NCBI GenBank assembly: GCA_948902155.1
Contig: CAQVQZ010000110.1
Coordinates: forward strand, 1 to 7,500
Direction: 5' to 3'
Length of the DNA: 7,500 bases
Source: an uncultured Oscillibacter sp.
GTDB taxonomy: Bacteria > Bacillota_A > Clostridia > Oscillospirales > Oscillospiraceae
How positions within the stretch are numbered: the first letter of the stretch is position 1; the number at the start of each line of letters is the position of its first letter. Below the pieces are notes generated by a model. The model did not search any database and was not told where the DNA came from. It saw only the letters and a list, made by a program, of their open reading frames with translations. Below are positions 1-5,675 of this stretch, one piece after another. Made by a program: the position numbers and the translations under genes.

Positions 1-470
1 CCCTGAACCCCTTCTACAGCGTGGAGTGGACCCTGGAGGAGCCCCTGCGGGTCTATGGCAAATACGGCCGGGCGGAGCGGAAGCGCCGGGTCCGGGAGAT
101 GCTGGAGCGGGTGGAGCTGACGGAGGACTACCTGAAGGCCAAGCCCTCGGAGCTCTCCGGGGGCCAGCGCCAGCGGGTCAGCATCGCGGCGGCGCTGATC
201 CGGCGGCCCAAATTCCTGATTGCCGACGAGCCGGTGTCCGCCCTGGACGTGACGATTCAGGCCCAGATTCTGGACCTGCTCCGCGCCCTCCGGCGGGAGC
301 TGGACCTGAGCTATCTCTTCATCTCCCACGACTTGAACGTAGTTTACCAGCTCTGCGACCGGGTGCTGGTGATGAAGCGGGGCCGCATTGTGGAGCAGGG
401 GACGGTGGACGAGATTTTTGACCACCCCAAGGAAGACTATACCAAGCAATTGCTGCTGGCGGCGGAGTGA
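1..470 (+). CDS. Oligopeptide/dipeptide ABC transporter ATP-binding protein, 5'-truncated
   Basis: This is the C-terminal part (about 155 residues, frame from base 3) of an ATPase of the Opp/Dpp peptide importer class, which powers uptake of peptides or related solutes through a membrane permease pair. Visible in order are the SLNP-like segment before the helical domain, the ABC signature LSGGQRQR (fragment residues 51-58), Walker B with the catalytic glutamate in FLIADEP (71-77), the D-loop SALD (79-82), and the H-loop histidine in FISHD (residue 109). Walker A and the Q-loop lie upstream of the window. The protein stops soon after a DYTKQLL segment, which corresponds to the usual HPYT-LL region, so it lacks a long C-terminal oligo_HPY extension. 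Reading frame and motifs make the family certain. OppF versus DppF or NikE, and the substrate, cannot be decided. Partner permease genes would be expected upstream. Confidence 0.93.
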   Translation, partial: LNPFYSVEWTLEEPLRVYGKYGRAERKRRVREMLERVELTEDYLKAKPSELSGGQRQRVSIAAALIRRPKFLIADEPVSALDVTIQAQILDLLRALRRELDLSYLFISHDLNVVYQLCDRVLVMKRGRIVEQGTVDEIFDHPKEDYTKQLLLAAE

Positions 471-563
471 CTTTTTTTGAGAAAACCGCCGCCGAAGAAG
501 CTTTGGGCCCGCTCTGATGGCTTGGCGGTTCCCCAGGCTGAAGCGGCGGCAACGGAGATGGGA

Positions 564-1667
564 ATGAGACGGAACGCGTTTTTTCAAACCTACCGAAAAC
601 TCCATATCTGGCTGCTGGCGGACCTCTTGGCGCTGCTGGCCTTCTTCTCCCTCCGGGGGCGGCGTCCACTGATGAACGCCCTTGCGGACCATGTCACCGG
701 GCCCCTCCGGCGGGGGCTGGGGCGGCTGAGTTACCTGGTCCCCTTCTCCGTCATGGAGCTGGTGGAGGCGCTGGCGGTGCTCCTGGGCGTCTGGTACGTG
801 GTGTGGAGCGTCGCCGCCGTGGTCCGGGCAAGGGGACGGCGGCGGGAGCGGGCCTATGGCGCGGCCCTGGGCGGGGCCTGCGCCCTGCTGACCGTCTGGG
901 CGGCCTTCTGCCTGCTGTGGGGCGTGAACTACTGGACGGACGGCTTTCAGGACAAATCCGGGATCTACGCCCAGCCCGTGGCTCTGGAGGATCTGCGGAC
1001 GGCAACGGAGTACTTCGCGGACCGGGTGTCCGAGACGGCGGGGGAAGTGGCGCGGGACGGGCACGGCCTTTTTGCCGTCCCCCGGGAGGAGATCCTGGAA
1101 AACAGCGTCCGGGCCTATGAGGGGCTGACGGAGGCGTTCCCCTTCCTGGCCTTTCAGGACCCCGGCGTGAAGCCCATGGTTTTTTCCAGGCTCATGAGCG
1201 CCCTGGATTTCACGGGGGTTTACTGCTCCTTCACCGGGGAGTCCAACGTCAATGTGGACAGCCCCGCCTGTATGCTGCCCTCCACCATCGCCCACGAGCT
1301 GGCCCACCAGCGGGGCTTCGCCTCGGAGCAGGAGTGCAACTTCCTGGCGGTGCTGGCCTCCACCACCTGCAAGGACCCGGCCTATCAGTACTCCGGCTGG
1401 CTCATCGGATACGTCTACCTGGGGAACGCCCTGTACTCCCAGGACCCGGAGGGCTATTGGGCCATCCGGGAAACCCTGCCGGAGGAGGTCCAGCTGGACC
1501 TGGCGTATAACAATGCCTATTGGGCCCAGTTCCAGGATACGGTGGTCCAGCGGGCCTCCAACAAGGTCTATGACGGCATCCTGAAGGGCTACGGCGACGA
1601 GCGGGGAATTCAGTCCTATGGGACCGTGGTGGATCTGCTGGTGGCCTATTACAGTCAACGCAGTTGA
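564..1667 (+). CDS. DUF3810 family membrane protein with HExxH zinc-peptidase-like motif
   Basis: A 367-residue membrane protein of the DUF3810 type; the function of this family is not established. The N-terminal third has three hydrophobic segments (about residues 15-30, 63-87, 100-120). The rest is soluble and carries HELAH (244-248) followed by SEQE (254-257), an arrangement like gluzincin metallopeptidases in which two histidines and a downstream glutamate bind zinc. I infer a membrane-anchored zinc protease or a relative. I chose the ATG at 564 because CGGAG sits 6 nt upstream and the hydrophobic N-terminus starts soon after. An in-frame TTG at 477 (GGAG 9 nt before it) would add 29 low-complexity residues and is less likely. 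The gene follows the ABC ATPase on the same strand after 93 bp with no clear terminator between, so co-transcription is possible. Its last residues (SQRS) and stop codon lie inside a repeated palindrome. Confidence 0.85.
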   Translation: MRRNAFFQTYRKLHIWLLADLLALLAFFSLRGRRPLMNALADHVTGPLRRGLGRLSYLVPFSVMELVEALAVLLGVWYVVWSVAAVVRARGRRRERAYGAALGGACALLTVWAAFCLLWGVNYWTDGFQDKSGIYAQPVALEDLRTATEYFADRVSETAGEVARDGHGLFAVPREEILENSVRAYEGLTEAFPFLAFQDPGVKPMVFSRLMSALDFTGVYCSFTGESNVNVDSPACMLPSTIAHELAHQRGFASEQECNFLAVLASTTCKDPAYQYSGWLIGYVYLGNALYSQDPEGYWAIRETLPEEVQLDLAYNNAYWAQFQDTVVQRASNKVYDGILKGYGDERGIQSYGTVVDLLVAYYSQRS

Positions 1668-1669
1668 CT
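1653..1669. repeat. Perfect palindrome spanning the DUF3810 stop codon
   Basis: Seven-base arms AGTCAAC and GTTGACT are separated by GCA. The 19 bases 1649-1667 match the left end of the MITE-like element (1768-1786) at 18 of 19 positions, and the following CTCTATAA resembles that element's right-end CTATAA. This looks like a short solo form of the same repeat. It contributes the last codons and the TGA of the gene. Confidence 0.7.
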
Positions 1670-1683
1670 CTATAAATGCGCGC

Positions 1684-1715
1684 AAAAAAGACGGCGCGGC
1701 CCGCAGGCCGCGCCG
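1684..1715 (-). terminator. GC-rich hairpin with U-tract on the - strand
   Basis: Ten-base perfect arms (1692-1701 and 1706-1715) enclose the loop CGCA. On the - strand the stem is followed by a run of six T (complement of 1684-1689), the form of an intrinsic terminator that would stop transcripts coming from the right. On the + strand no U-run follows, so it may also act as a weaker stem for the DUF3810 mRNA. Bases 1689-1715 are identical to 2070-2096. Confidence 0.55.
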
Positions 1716-1717
1716 CC

Positions 1718-1749
1718 CAGGCTGTCGAAAAAGTATTTTCGCCAGCCTG
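1718..1749. repeat. Hairpin CAGGCTG/CAGCCTG
   Basis: Outer arms CAGGCTG (1718-1724) and CAGCCTG (1743-1749) and inner arms CGAAAA (1726-1731) and TTTTCG (1736-1741) form one stem of 13 pairs with a single T/C mismatch and an AGTA loop. It lies between the GC hairpin and the MITE-like element and is part of the same structured gap. Confidence 0.6.
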
Positions 1750-1767
1750 CGCAAGTTTTTCAGACCG

Positions 1768-1961
1768 TTATAGTCAACGCAGTTGAAAAGAAGCATACAC
1801 TTCTTTTCAACCGGCGGGCCATAGGCCTGCCGGGGCGCAAAGCGCCTGTGCGTTTCCTATGAAGTCAAGCACAGTGAGCCGCTCACGCGGCTTACGGCGC
1901 TGTAAAACAGCGCCGTATTGAAAAGAATCCTTTGGACTCTTTTCAACTGTGCTAACTATAA
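1768..1961. repeat. MITE-like element, 194 bp, 24-bp terminal inverted repeats
   Basis: The ends 1768-1791 (starting TTATAGTCAACGC) and 1938-1961 (ending GCTAACTATAA) are inverted copies matching at 21 of 24 positions. The interior is almost entirely hairpins: 1782-1793/1800-1811 (12 bp perfect), 1811-1820/1824-1833 (one G-T pair), 1834-1838/1842-1846, 1877-1882/1887-1892, 1893-1903/1907-1917 (11 bp perfect, AAA loop), and 1918-1930/1934-1946 (12 of 13). The first and last hairpins share the arm TTGAAAAGA. There is no coding capacity. This fits a non-autonomous, MITE-type intergenic repeat or a structured RNA. No convincing target-site duplication is visible in the flanks. Confidence 0.6.
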
Positions 1962-1985
1962 AACGTTCCGAAAAACTTATGATTG

Positions 1986-2018
1986 AAAACGAAAGGACCC
2001 CCTCCTGGGTTCCTCTCG
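1986..2018 (-). terminator. Terminator-like repeat, copy 1
   Basis: Arms 1990-2001 and 2007-2018 pair at 10 of 12 positions. On the - strand the stem is followed by TTTTC. It lies about 95 nt past the stop of the helix-turn-helix gene (2113), in the correct orientation to end that transcript. About 50 bp around it, including a shared TTCCC flank, resembles the copy at 3631-3658. Confidence 0.55.
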
Positions 2019-2068
2019 TAACTCTCTTCCTTCCCGCCGAAGAAGGTTTCACCATTTTTTGACACGCT

Positions 2069-2100
2069 GAGACGGCGCGGCCCGCAGGCCGCGCCGTCTC
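2069..2100. repeat. Perfect 14-bp-arm GC hairpin after the HTH gene
   Basis: Arms 2069-2082 and 2087-2100 are perfectly complementary around the loop CGCA. It lies 13 nt beyond the stop codon of the - strand helix-turn-helix gene. No U-run follows on either side, so a terminator role is only possible in combination with the next hairpin (1990-2018). Bases 2070-2096 are identical to 1689-1715. Confidence 0.65.
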
Positions 2101-2112
2101 CTTCTCCGTTTC

Positions 2113-2397
2113 TCAGTGCCAGTGCCCGCCGGGAAAGGAAGCCCGGGCCTCCAGGGTCACTCCGGGACCGGGAGGCTCCGGGGCGGGGTTCCCCAGCCGC
2201 TCCGCCAGCCGCCTGACCGCGGCCAGAACCGCCTCCTTTTCCTCCTGGGAAAGCTCCCGGCGCAGCCGGTTGGAAAGGGTGCCGCAGGCAATGCCCAGCT
2301 CCTCGGCCACCCACCAGTAGCGCAGCCCCGCCGTCTCAATGGCCCCCCGGACGTCCTGATTCCGCGGGGGGCGCTTCCTCCGTGCCGTTCCGTTCAT
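2113..2397 (-). CDS. Small helix-turn-helix DNA-binding protein (hypothetical)
   Basis: A 94-residue basic protein. Residues 16-47 read as a helix-turn-helix: VRGAIETAGLRYWWVAEELG as first helix and turn, GTLSNRLRREL as recognition helix, followed by an acidic, Ala/Leu-rich helix (QEEKEAVLAAVRRLAERL) and a Pro-rich tail ending in HWH. This layout is seen in many short uncharacterised Firmicutes and phage proteins that resemble XRE or homeodomain-like regulators; a role in binding DNA is inferred. The ATG start is well supported by AAGGAGG (complement of 2406-2412), 8 nt upstream. It is a single-gene unit convergent with the DUF3810 gene. The alternative of a chance frame is unlikely given the ribosome binding site and the HTH pattern. 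Confidence 0.72.
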   Translation of the reverse strand: MNGTARRKRPPRNQDVRGAIETAGLRYWWVAEELGIACGTLSNRLRRELSQEEKEAVLAAVRRLAERLGNPAPEPPGPGVTLEARASFPGGHWH

Positions 2398-2419
2398 GGA
2401 AAGTTCCTCCTTGTCGTTG

Positions 2420-2463
2420 ATCCGCGCGCCCGGGGCCTGTTCTCATAAGCCGAACGCGCGGAT
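2420..2463 (-). promoter_or_regulatory. Leader hairpin displaying a shared motif upstream of the HTH gene
   Basis: The perfect 9-bp arms ATCCGCGCG (2420-2428) and CGCGCGGAT (2455-2463) enclose the sequence GGGCCTGTTCTCATAAGCC (2433-2451). That 19-mer recurs at 5265-5283 with 17 of 19 identities, again in the leader of a - strand gene. It lies just upstream of the ribosome binding site of the helix-turn-helix gene, so a role as operator, attenuator or leader element is possible but unproven. Confidence 0.4.
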
Positions 2464-2695
2464 TTCCGGGAGGGATTCTGGGGGGATGCATGCCGGAAAG
2501 GCGTGGGTTTCAGCTTGTAGAAACAGGCCCTAAGAACAGCGCCGTCAACAACGGCTCCCGGCGGGGCGGCATTGCACGCCGCCGTACAACCGGGGGAAAA
2601 ACTTTAAGGAGGAAACCGCGCAGAGCCCCCGCCGCCCCGGTCCGTCCGGAAGCCGGAGCAGGCGGAGGCTCTTGGGGGTCGTTTTCCCAAAGACG
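2464..2695. other. Gene-free stretch between the ZIP and HTH genes
   Basis: I see no supportable gene here. It contains small hairpins (2541-2545/2551-2555; 2565-2570/2578-2583), an inverted partial copy of the leader motif (GAAACAGGCCC, near 2520-2530), and the larger stem at 2622-2672. No clear promoter for the HTH gene could be fixed: a - strand TTGACG is present near 2540-2550, but the -10 at 17 bp is poor. Confidence 0.5.
2622..2672 (-). terminator. Structured hairpin downstream of the ZIP gene
   Basis: Arms 2622-2633 and 2661-2672 pair at 11 of 12 positions, and an inner perfect stem TCCGG/CCGGA (2645-2649/2653-2657) sits inside. It begins 24 nt past the ZIP stop codon on the - strand. 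No U-run directly follows, so it may be a 3' stabilising structure or a non-canonical terminator. Confidence 0.4.
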
Positions 2696-3427
2696 CTATC
2701 CGTCAATCAGCATCCCCACCAGGATGCCCAGCACCGCCGCCAGGGCGGGGAGCTTGCTTTTCCAAAGGCCCGCCGCCTCGGGGAGAAGCTCGCCGAACAC
2801 CACGTACAGCATGGCCCCGGCGGCGAAGCTCAGCGTCAGGGTCAGCGCCGTGGGCCCCAGGGTGCCCAGGCAGTAGCCCAGGGCGGCGCCCAGCACCGTG
2901 GGGGCCCCGGAGAGAGCCGCCAGGCCCGCCGCCCGCCAGCGGCGCTCGCCCCCCGCCACCATGGGGGCGGAGATGGCCATGCCCTCCGGAATGTTGTGCA
3001 GGCCGATGACCGCCGCCATGGTCCAGCCCTGGCGCATCGTGCCGCCGATGAAGGACGCGCCGATGACCATGCCCTCGGGCACGTTGTGCAGGGCGATGGC
3101 GGCCGCCATCACCAGCCCCGCCAGCACCAGCCCGCCGGTGGGGCGGCCCCGGTCCAAAAGCGCGTTCAGCCCCGCCGTGACGGCGCAGCCCAAAAAGACG
3201 CCCAGGGCCACCAGATCCATGGCCCCCGGAGCGGCGGCCTCGGTCAAAAGGCCGAAGCAGGAAACCGACACCATCACCCCGGCGGCAAAGCTCAAAAGCA
3301 GGCTGGCCTCCCGGCCGGAGTCCCGGCGGAACAGGGTGGCCAGGGCGCCGCCCAGCCCGGTGCCGCCGATGCCGGCGGCGGCGGTGACCAGCAGGGTCGT
3401 CCACAGGCCCATTGTCATACTACTCAA
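2696..3427 (-). CDS. ZIP family divalent metal transporter
   Basis: A 243-residue polytopic membrane protein of the ZIP (ZupT/GufA-like) family, which imports zinc and often iron or manganese across the cytoplasmic membrane. The diagnostic paired metal-binding motifs are present: HNVPEG at residues 114-119 (fourth membrane helix) and HNIPEG at 144-149 (fifth helix), with His114, Glu118, His144 and Glu148 expected to form the binuclear metal site. There are about eight hydrophobic segments and a short C-terminus, as usual for the family. The start is a TTG at 3427: GGGAGGG lies 8 nt upstream of it, whereas the ATG at 3418 would be 17 nt away. A consensus promoter precedes it with a leader of about 35 nt, so it is probably transcribed alone. 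Metal preference cannot be read from the sequence, and no metalloregulator operator was recognised. Confidence 0.92.
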   Translation of the reverse strand: MSSMTMGLWTTLLVTAAAGIGGTGLGGALATLFRRDSGREASLLLSFAAGVMVSVSCFGLLTEAAAPGAMDLVALGVFLGCAVTAGLNALLDRGRPTGGLVLAGLVMAAAIALHNVPEGMVIGASFIGGTMRQGWTMAAVIGLHNIPEGMAISAPMVAGGERRWRAAGLAALSGAPTVLGAALGYCLGTLGPTALTLTLSFAAGAMLYVVFGELLPEAAGLWKSKLPALAAVLGILVGMLIDG

Positions 3428-3469
3428 ATGTTTTGCCCTCCCATTCGTAAGCGATACCCTAACAAGTTT

Positions 3470-3498
3470 ATTATAACACCCTATTCCCCGCCTGTCCA
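3470..3498 (-). promoter_or_regulatory. Sigma-A promoter of the ZIP gene
   Basis: On the - strand TGGACA (3498-3493) and a perfect TATAAT (3475-3470) are separated by 17 bp, placing the start of transcription near 3463 and giving a short leader before the GGGAGGG site. One mismatch in the -35 box makes this a strong candidate. Confidence 0.75.
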
Positions 3499-3769
3499 GA
3501 AAATGTCGGCCCCAAGGGGAAAAACATCCGGGCCCCGTTTGAAACGCGGCGGACCGGGCGGAGTCCCGGGAAATTTTCCGCCCCGCCTGACCCGGAAGCT
3601 TCGAAGCACCGGATCCGGCTGCGCGGAAAACGAGAGGAACCCGGATGGGTTCCTCTCGCAGTTCCCGTTCTTCCCGTGGAGCGGGGTTCCCGTCCTTGGC
3701 CGGGTCCCCTTTCCCGCGGTCCGGCCGGCGCGCCCTTTCTCAAGCGGGCGGGCTTTCTGGCGCCCCGCG
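3499..3769. other. Gene-free, palindrome-rich stretch downstream of the SLH gene
   Basis: No coding region is supportable. Besides the terminator-like repeat at 3631-3658 it has GGGCGGA/TCCGCCC arms (3556-3562/3577-3583), and two adjacent 10-bp perfect palindromes, GCTTCGAAGC (3598-3607) and CCGGATCCGG (3609-3618). Arms GCCC/GGGC (3732-3735/3746-3749) lie close to the SLH stop codon. The block separates the SLH transcript from the ZIP promoter. Confidence 0.5.
3627..3658 (-). terminator. Terminator-like repeat, copy 2 (after the SLH gene)
   Basis: A perfect 12-bp stem (arms 3631-3642 and 3647-3658, loop GGAT on +) is followed on the - strand by TTTTCC, matching an intrinsic terminator for the leftward SLH gene, whose stop is about 110 nt upstream. 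It is the better-preserved copy of the repeat at 1990-2018. Confidence 0.65.
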
Positions 3770-5233
3770 TTACGCCGAGGCCGCCAGCTCCACATGCAGC
3801 AGCCTTGCCGCATCCTCCACCGAGACGTACAGCGTCCCGTTCCAGAGGAACCCCTTCGTGCGAAGCTGTCCCCCGCTCTCCAGGGTCAAAATCTGCCGGA
3901 GGGCCTTGGCGTCGGAAAACTGCTCATAACCGGAGGGCACCGCCGCCTCCCGCCCCTCCCGGGACCCGGGGGACATTTCCGCGTCATGCTCCGTCCGGCC
4001 GCCGGAGGCGCCATAGACCTTCAGCTCCGGAAAGCTCTCTTGGAGAAGCGGAAGCGGCACGTAGCAGGTCCCGTCCAGCGTCCTGGCGGGCCAGTCCAGG
4101 GGATTCCCGCCCAGGGTCAGCAGGCCCGTGAAAAGCTCCGTCGTCAGGGGCGCGGCCTCCCGGAGGCTGCACAGCGCCACGGCAATGTCCCCCCGGGTGG
4201 TGTAGGGCGTGAGAATCTGGGAGAGGTCCCCCGGGGTGAAGGAAAATGTCCGGTCCTCCAGGCCCATGTACAGCAGCAGGGCCGAGAGGACGGCCTGGGC
4301 GTCCTCCCCGGAAATCCACCGGTCCGGATAGAAGCAGTTTTCCTCCGTCTCCGGCAGCAGTCCGGCGGAGCGGGCGGTCATAACAGCGTTGTAGTACGGG
4401 TGGTCCGGGGGCACATCGTAAAAGGGGGCGGTCTTCTCCTCCCATCCGGCAAAGCCGTAAAGGTCCGTCACCGTCTTCAGGAACTCCCCCCGGCTCATGC
4501 CCGCCCTGGGGGAAAAGGTGTGGCTGCTGGTGCCCTTCATGATTCCGGCGGCCACGACCTCCTCAATGGCCTCCTTCGCACCCTGATAGCGTCCCAGGTC
4601 CACAAAGCCCGTCAGCTCCAAAGGCTCCCGGCTTGCGTAGGCGGGAACCGCGTAGCCGTGGAGCCGGGGATCGTCCAGGCGGTATTGGTTGACCGTGACA
4701 TAGTCGCCGGGCTCGATCTCCGGGATGCGGGCCTCCGAAACCTCTTCCGCGGGGTAATCCAGGCGGGCGGTCAGGGCGTTGCCCTCCACAGTGAACAGCG
4801 TCCCGTCCTCCACATACAGCACCAGGCCGACATGGTGAATCCTGCCGGAGCTGTTGTAAAAAAGAACCAGATCCCCCTGAAGCGGCGTGTATGTACCGCC
4901 CCGGGCGGCGCTGCTGCGGTAGCGGCCCAGGGCCGTGAAGGCGCGGCAGTGCCGGGCGCAGTTGACGGAGCGGGGGAACGCCTCCTCCGACACCCCCGCC
5001 TCGTCGGCGCACCAGGAGACAAACATGTCGCACCAGTAGCCGTGGGGATAGCCGTACCGCACGCCGAAGGGGGTAAACTCATCCTCCCCCTCCGTGAAGC
5101 CCATCTGTTTCAGAGCCTGGGCCACCACCCGCCCCGACTGGGACAGCTCCCCGGCTTCTGCCGCCCGGGCGGGCGCCAGAAGCAGCGCAAGGGCAAGCAG
5201 GGCGGAAGGAAGCGCTTTTCGAACGTCAAGCAT
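3770..5233 (-). CDS. Secreted CHAP-domain, SLH-domain cell-surface protein
   Basis: A 487-residue exported protein. A signal peptide (basic LDVRK, hydrophobic 8-20, APARAAEA cleavage region) is followed by a CHAP/NlpC-P60-like cysteine peptidase domain: WCDMFVSWCA with Cys68, RIHHVGLV with His133/134, and VEGN (149-152) as third position. CHAP domains usually cut peptidoglycan as amidases or endopeptidases. Next come SLH repeats (about 209-255, 270-320, and a degenerate one near 330-365) that anchor proteins to cell-wall polymers, then two copper-amine-oxidase-like segments (GTCYVPLPLLQESF; GTLYVSVEDAARLL). I start at the ATG at 5233 because it gives a clean signal peptide. The frame is open to 5314, but that ATG lies upstream of the predicted transcription start near 5296. 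ATGs at 5278 and 5251 are possible. The ribosome binding site is weak. Role inferred: wall remodelling or surface binding. Confidence 0.88.
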   Translation of the reverse strand: MLDVRKALPSALLALALLLAPARAAEAGELSQSGRVVAQALKQMGFTEGEDEFTPFGVRYGYPHGYWCDMFVSWCADEAGVSEEAFPRSVNCARHCRAFTALGRYRSSAARGGTYTPLQGDLVLFYNSSGRIHHVGLVLYVEDGTLFTVEGNALTARLDYPAEEVSEARIPEIEPGDYVTVNQYRLDDPRLHGYAVPAYASREPLELTGFVDLGRYQGAKEAIEEVVAAGIMKGTSSHTFSPRAGMSRGEFLKTVTDLYGFAGWEEKTAPFYDVPPDHPYYNAVMTARSAGLLPETEENCFYPDRWISGEDAQAVLSALLLYMGLEDRTFSFTPGDLSQILTPYTTRGDIAVALCSLREAAPLTTELFTGLLTLGGNPLDWPARTLDGTCYVPLPLLQESFPELKVYGASGGRTEHDAEMSPGSREGREAAVPSGYEQFSDAKALRQILTLESGGQLRTKGFLWNGTLYVSVEDAARLLHVELAASA

Positions 5234-5264
5234 CTCAGCATCACATCCCATCAACAAGCATTCA

Positions 5265-5283
5265 GGGCCCGTTCTCATGAGCC
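5265..5283 (-). promoter_or_regulatory. Shared leader motif, copy 2 (SLH gene 5' UTR)
   Basis: GGGCCCGTTCTCATGAGCC lies between the predicted transcription start (about 5296) and the chosen start codon (5233). It matches 2433-2451 at 17 of 19 positions. On the - strand both copies contain an ATG that would encode MRTGP; here it is in frame with the SLH protein, at 2446 it is out of frame with the HTH gene. Confidence 0.45.
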
Positions 5284-5302
5284 CCAGGTTTTTTACAGAA
5301 GC

Positions 5303-5331
5303 AGTATAGCACATCCGGCCAAATCTGACAA
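5303..5331 (-). promoter_or_regulatory. Sigma-A promoter of the SLH/CHAP gene
   Basis: On the - strand TTGTCA (5331-5326) and TATACT (5308-5303) are exactly 17 bp apart. Transcription would start near 5296, which leaves a leader of about 60 nt before the start at 5233 and rules out the ATG at 5314 as the translation start. Confidence 0.8.
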
Positions 5332-5369
5332 GTTCCGACAGGCGCGCCCGCAGTTTTTCCCCCGCAGGG

Positions 5370-5647
5370 CCGCCGCCGGTGAAGCGGCGGAGCCCCCGGA
5401 GCCGGGTTTTACCCGCGTCCCATCCATGCTTGCTGAATTAAATCGGGCCGCGCGTGAAAAGACGCGGCGAAACCCTTGGCAGCCCAGGGACCAACCTGAT
5501 GCCAAGGGTTTCCTTCCGGCGCAGCCGCGCATTCCCCGCCCCTTCGGCCCCGAATCCAGCGAAGCAAATCGGGGCCGAACGCGAAGAAATTCCCGTCAGA
5601 GTGCAGTTTCCGCCGCAAGGCGGAAACGGAACGGTGACGGGAATTTC
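5370..5647. repeat. Palindrome cluster between the SLH promoter and the junction
   Basis: No gene is supportable in 5332-5652. The stretch holds four clear inverted repeats: 5370-5376/5384-5390 (7 bp); 5469-5481/5500-5512 (13 bp perfect, with inner CAGG/CCTG); 5543-5553/5569-5579 (11 bp perfect); and a two-tier stem with 5586-5598/5635-5647 (13 bp perfect) and 5606-5614/5619-5627 (9 bp perfect) around a GCAA tetraloop, joined by a symmetric 7x7 internal loop. The regular alternation resembles a repeat element or a structured RNA. Confidence 0.65.
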
Positions 5648-5652
5648 CGAGT

Positions 5653-5675
5653 TGGCGCGGAAGGAGGGATTTGAA
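5653..5675 (-). other. tRNA 3'-end fragment, candidate attachment site
   Basis: Read on the - strand this is TTCAAAT (T-loop), CCCTC (T-stem 3' side), CTTCCGC (acceptor 3' side), G (discriminator) and CCA, in the exact order and lengths of a tRNA end. The complementary GAGGG and GCGGAAG halves are missing upstream on that strand, so it is a fragment and not a gene. Integrases often use tRNA 3' ends and leave such a fragment at one end of the element. Sequence on the low-coordinate side has chromosomal composition, and on the high-coordinate side it is lower in GC. The 8-bp arms AGGAGGGA (5662-5669) and TCCCTCCT (5701-5708) flank the presumed crossover. The tRNA isotype cannot be assigned with confidence. 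Confidence 0.45.

Noticed and set aside
477..563. TTG start at 477 for the DUF3810 protein
   Set aside because: It adds 29 low-complexity residues; the ATG at 564 has a better-placed ribosome binding site and starts near the first membrane segment.
1649..2100. CRISPR array
   Set aside because: Repeats differ in length and sequence, there is no regular spacer size, and no cas gene is present.
2605..2612. TAAGGAGG as a ribosome binding site on the + strand
   Set aside because: No start codon follows at a usable distance and no coding frame is plausible.
3597..3618. HindIII and BamHI sites within 20 bp, like a cloning linker
   Set aside because: Both fall inside longer natural palindromes in a hairpin-rich gap, and no vector sequence surrounds them.
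5231..5314. ATG at 5314 as start of the SLH/CHAP protein
   Set aside because: A TTGTCA-17-TATACT promoter places transcription start near 5296, downstream of this ATG, and the signal peptide begins cleanly at 5233.
2672..5674. 1000-residue + strand open frame
   Set aside because: It runs antisense through the ZIP and SLH genes and the palindromic gaps; composition is Gly/Arg/Pro/Ala/Gln-rich with no domain. Long antisense frames are expected in high-GC genes.
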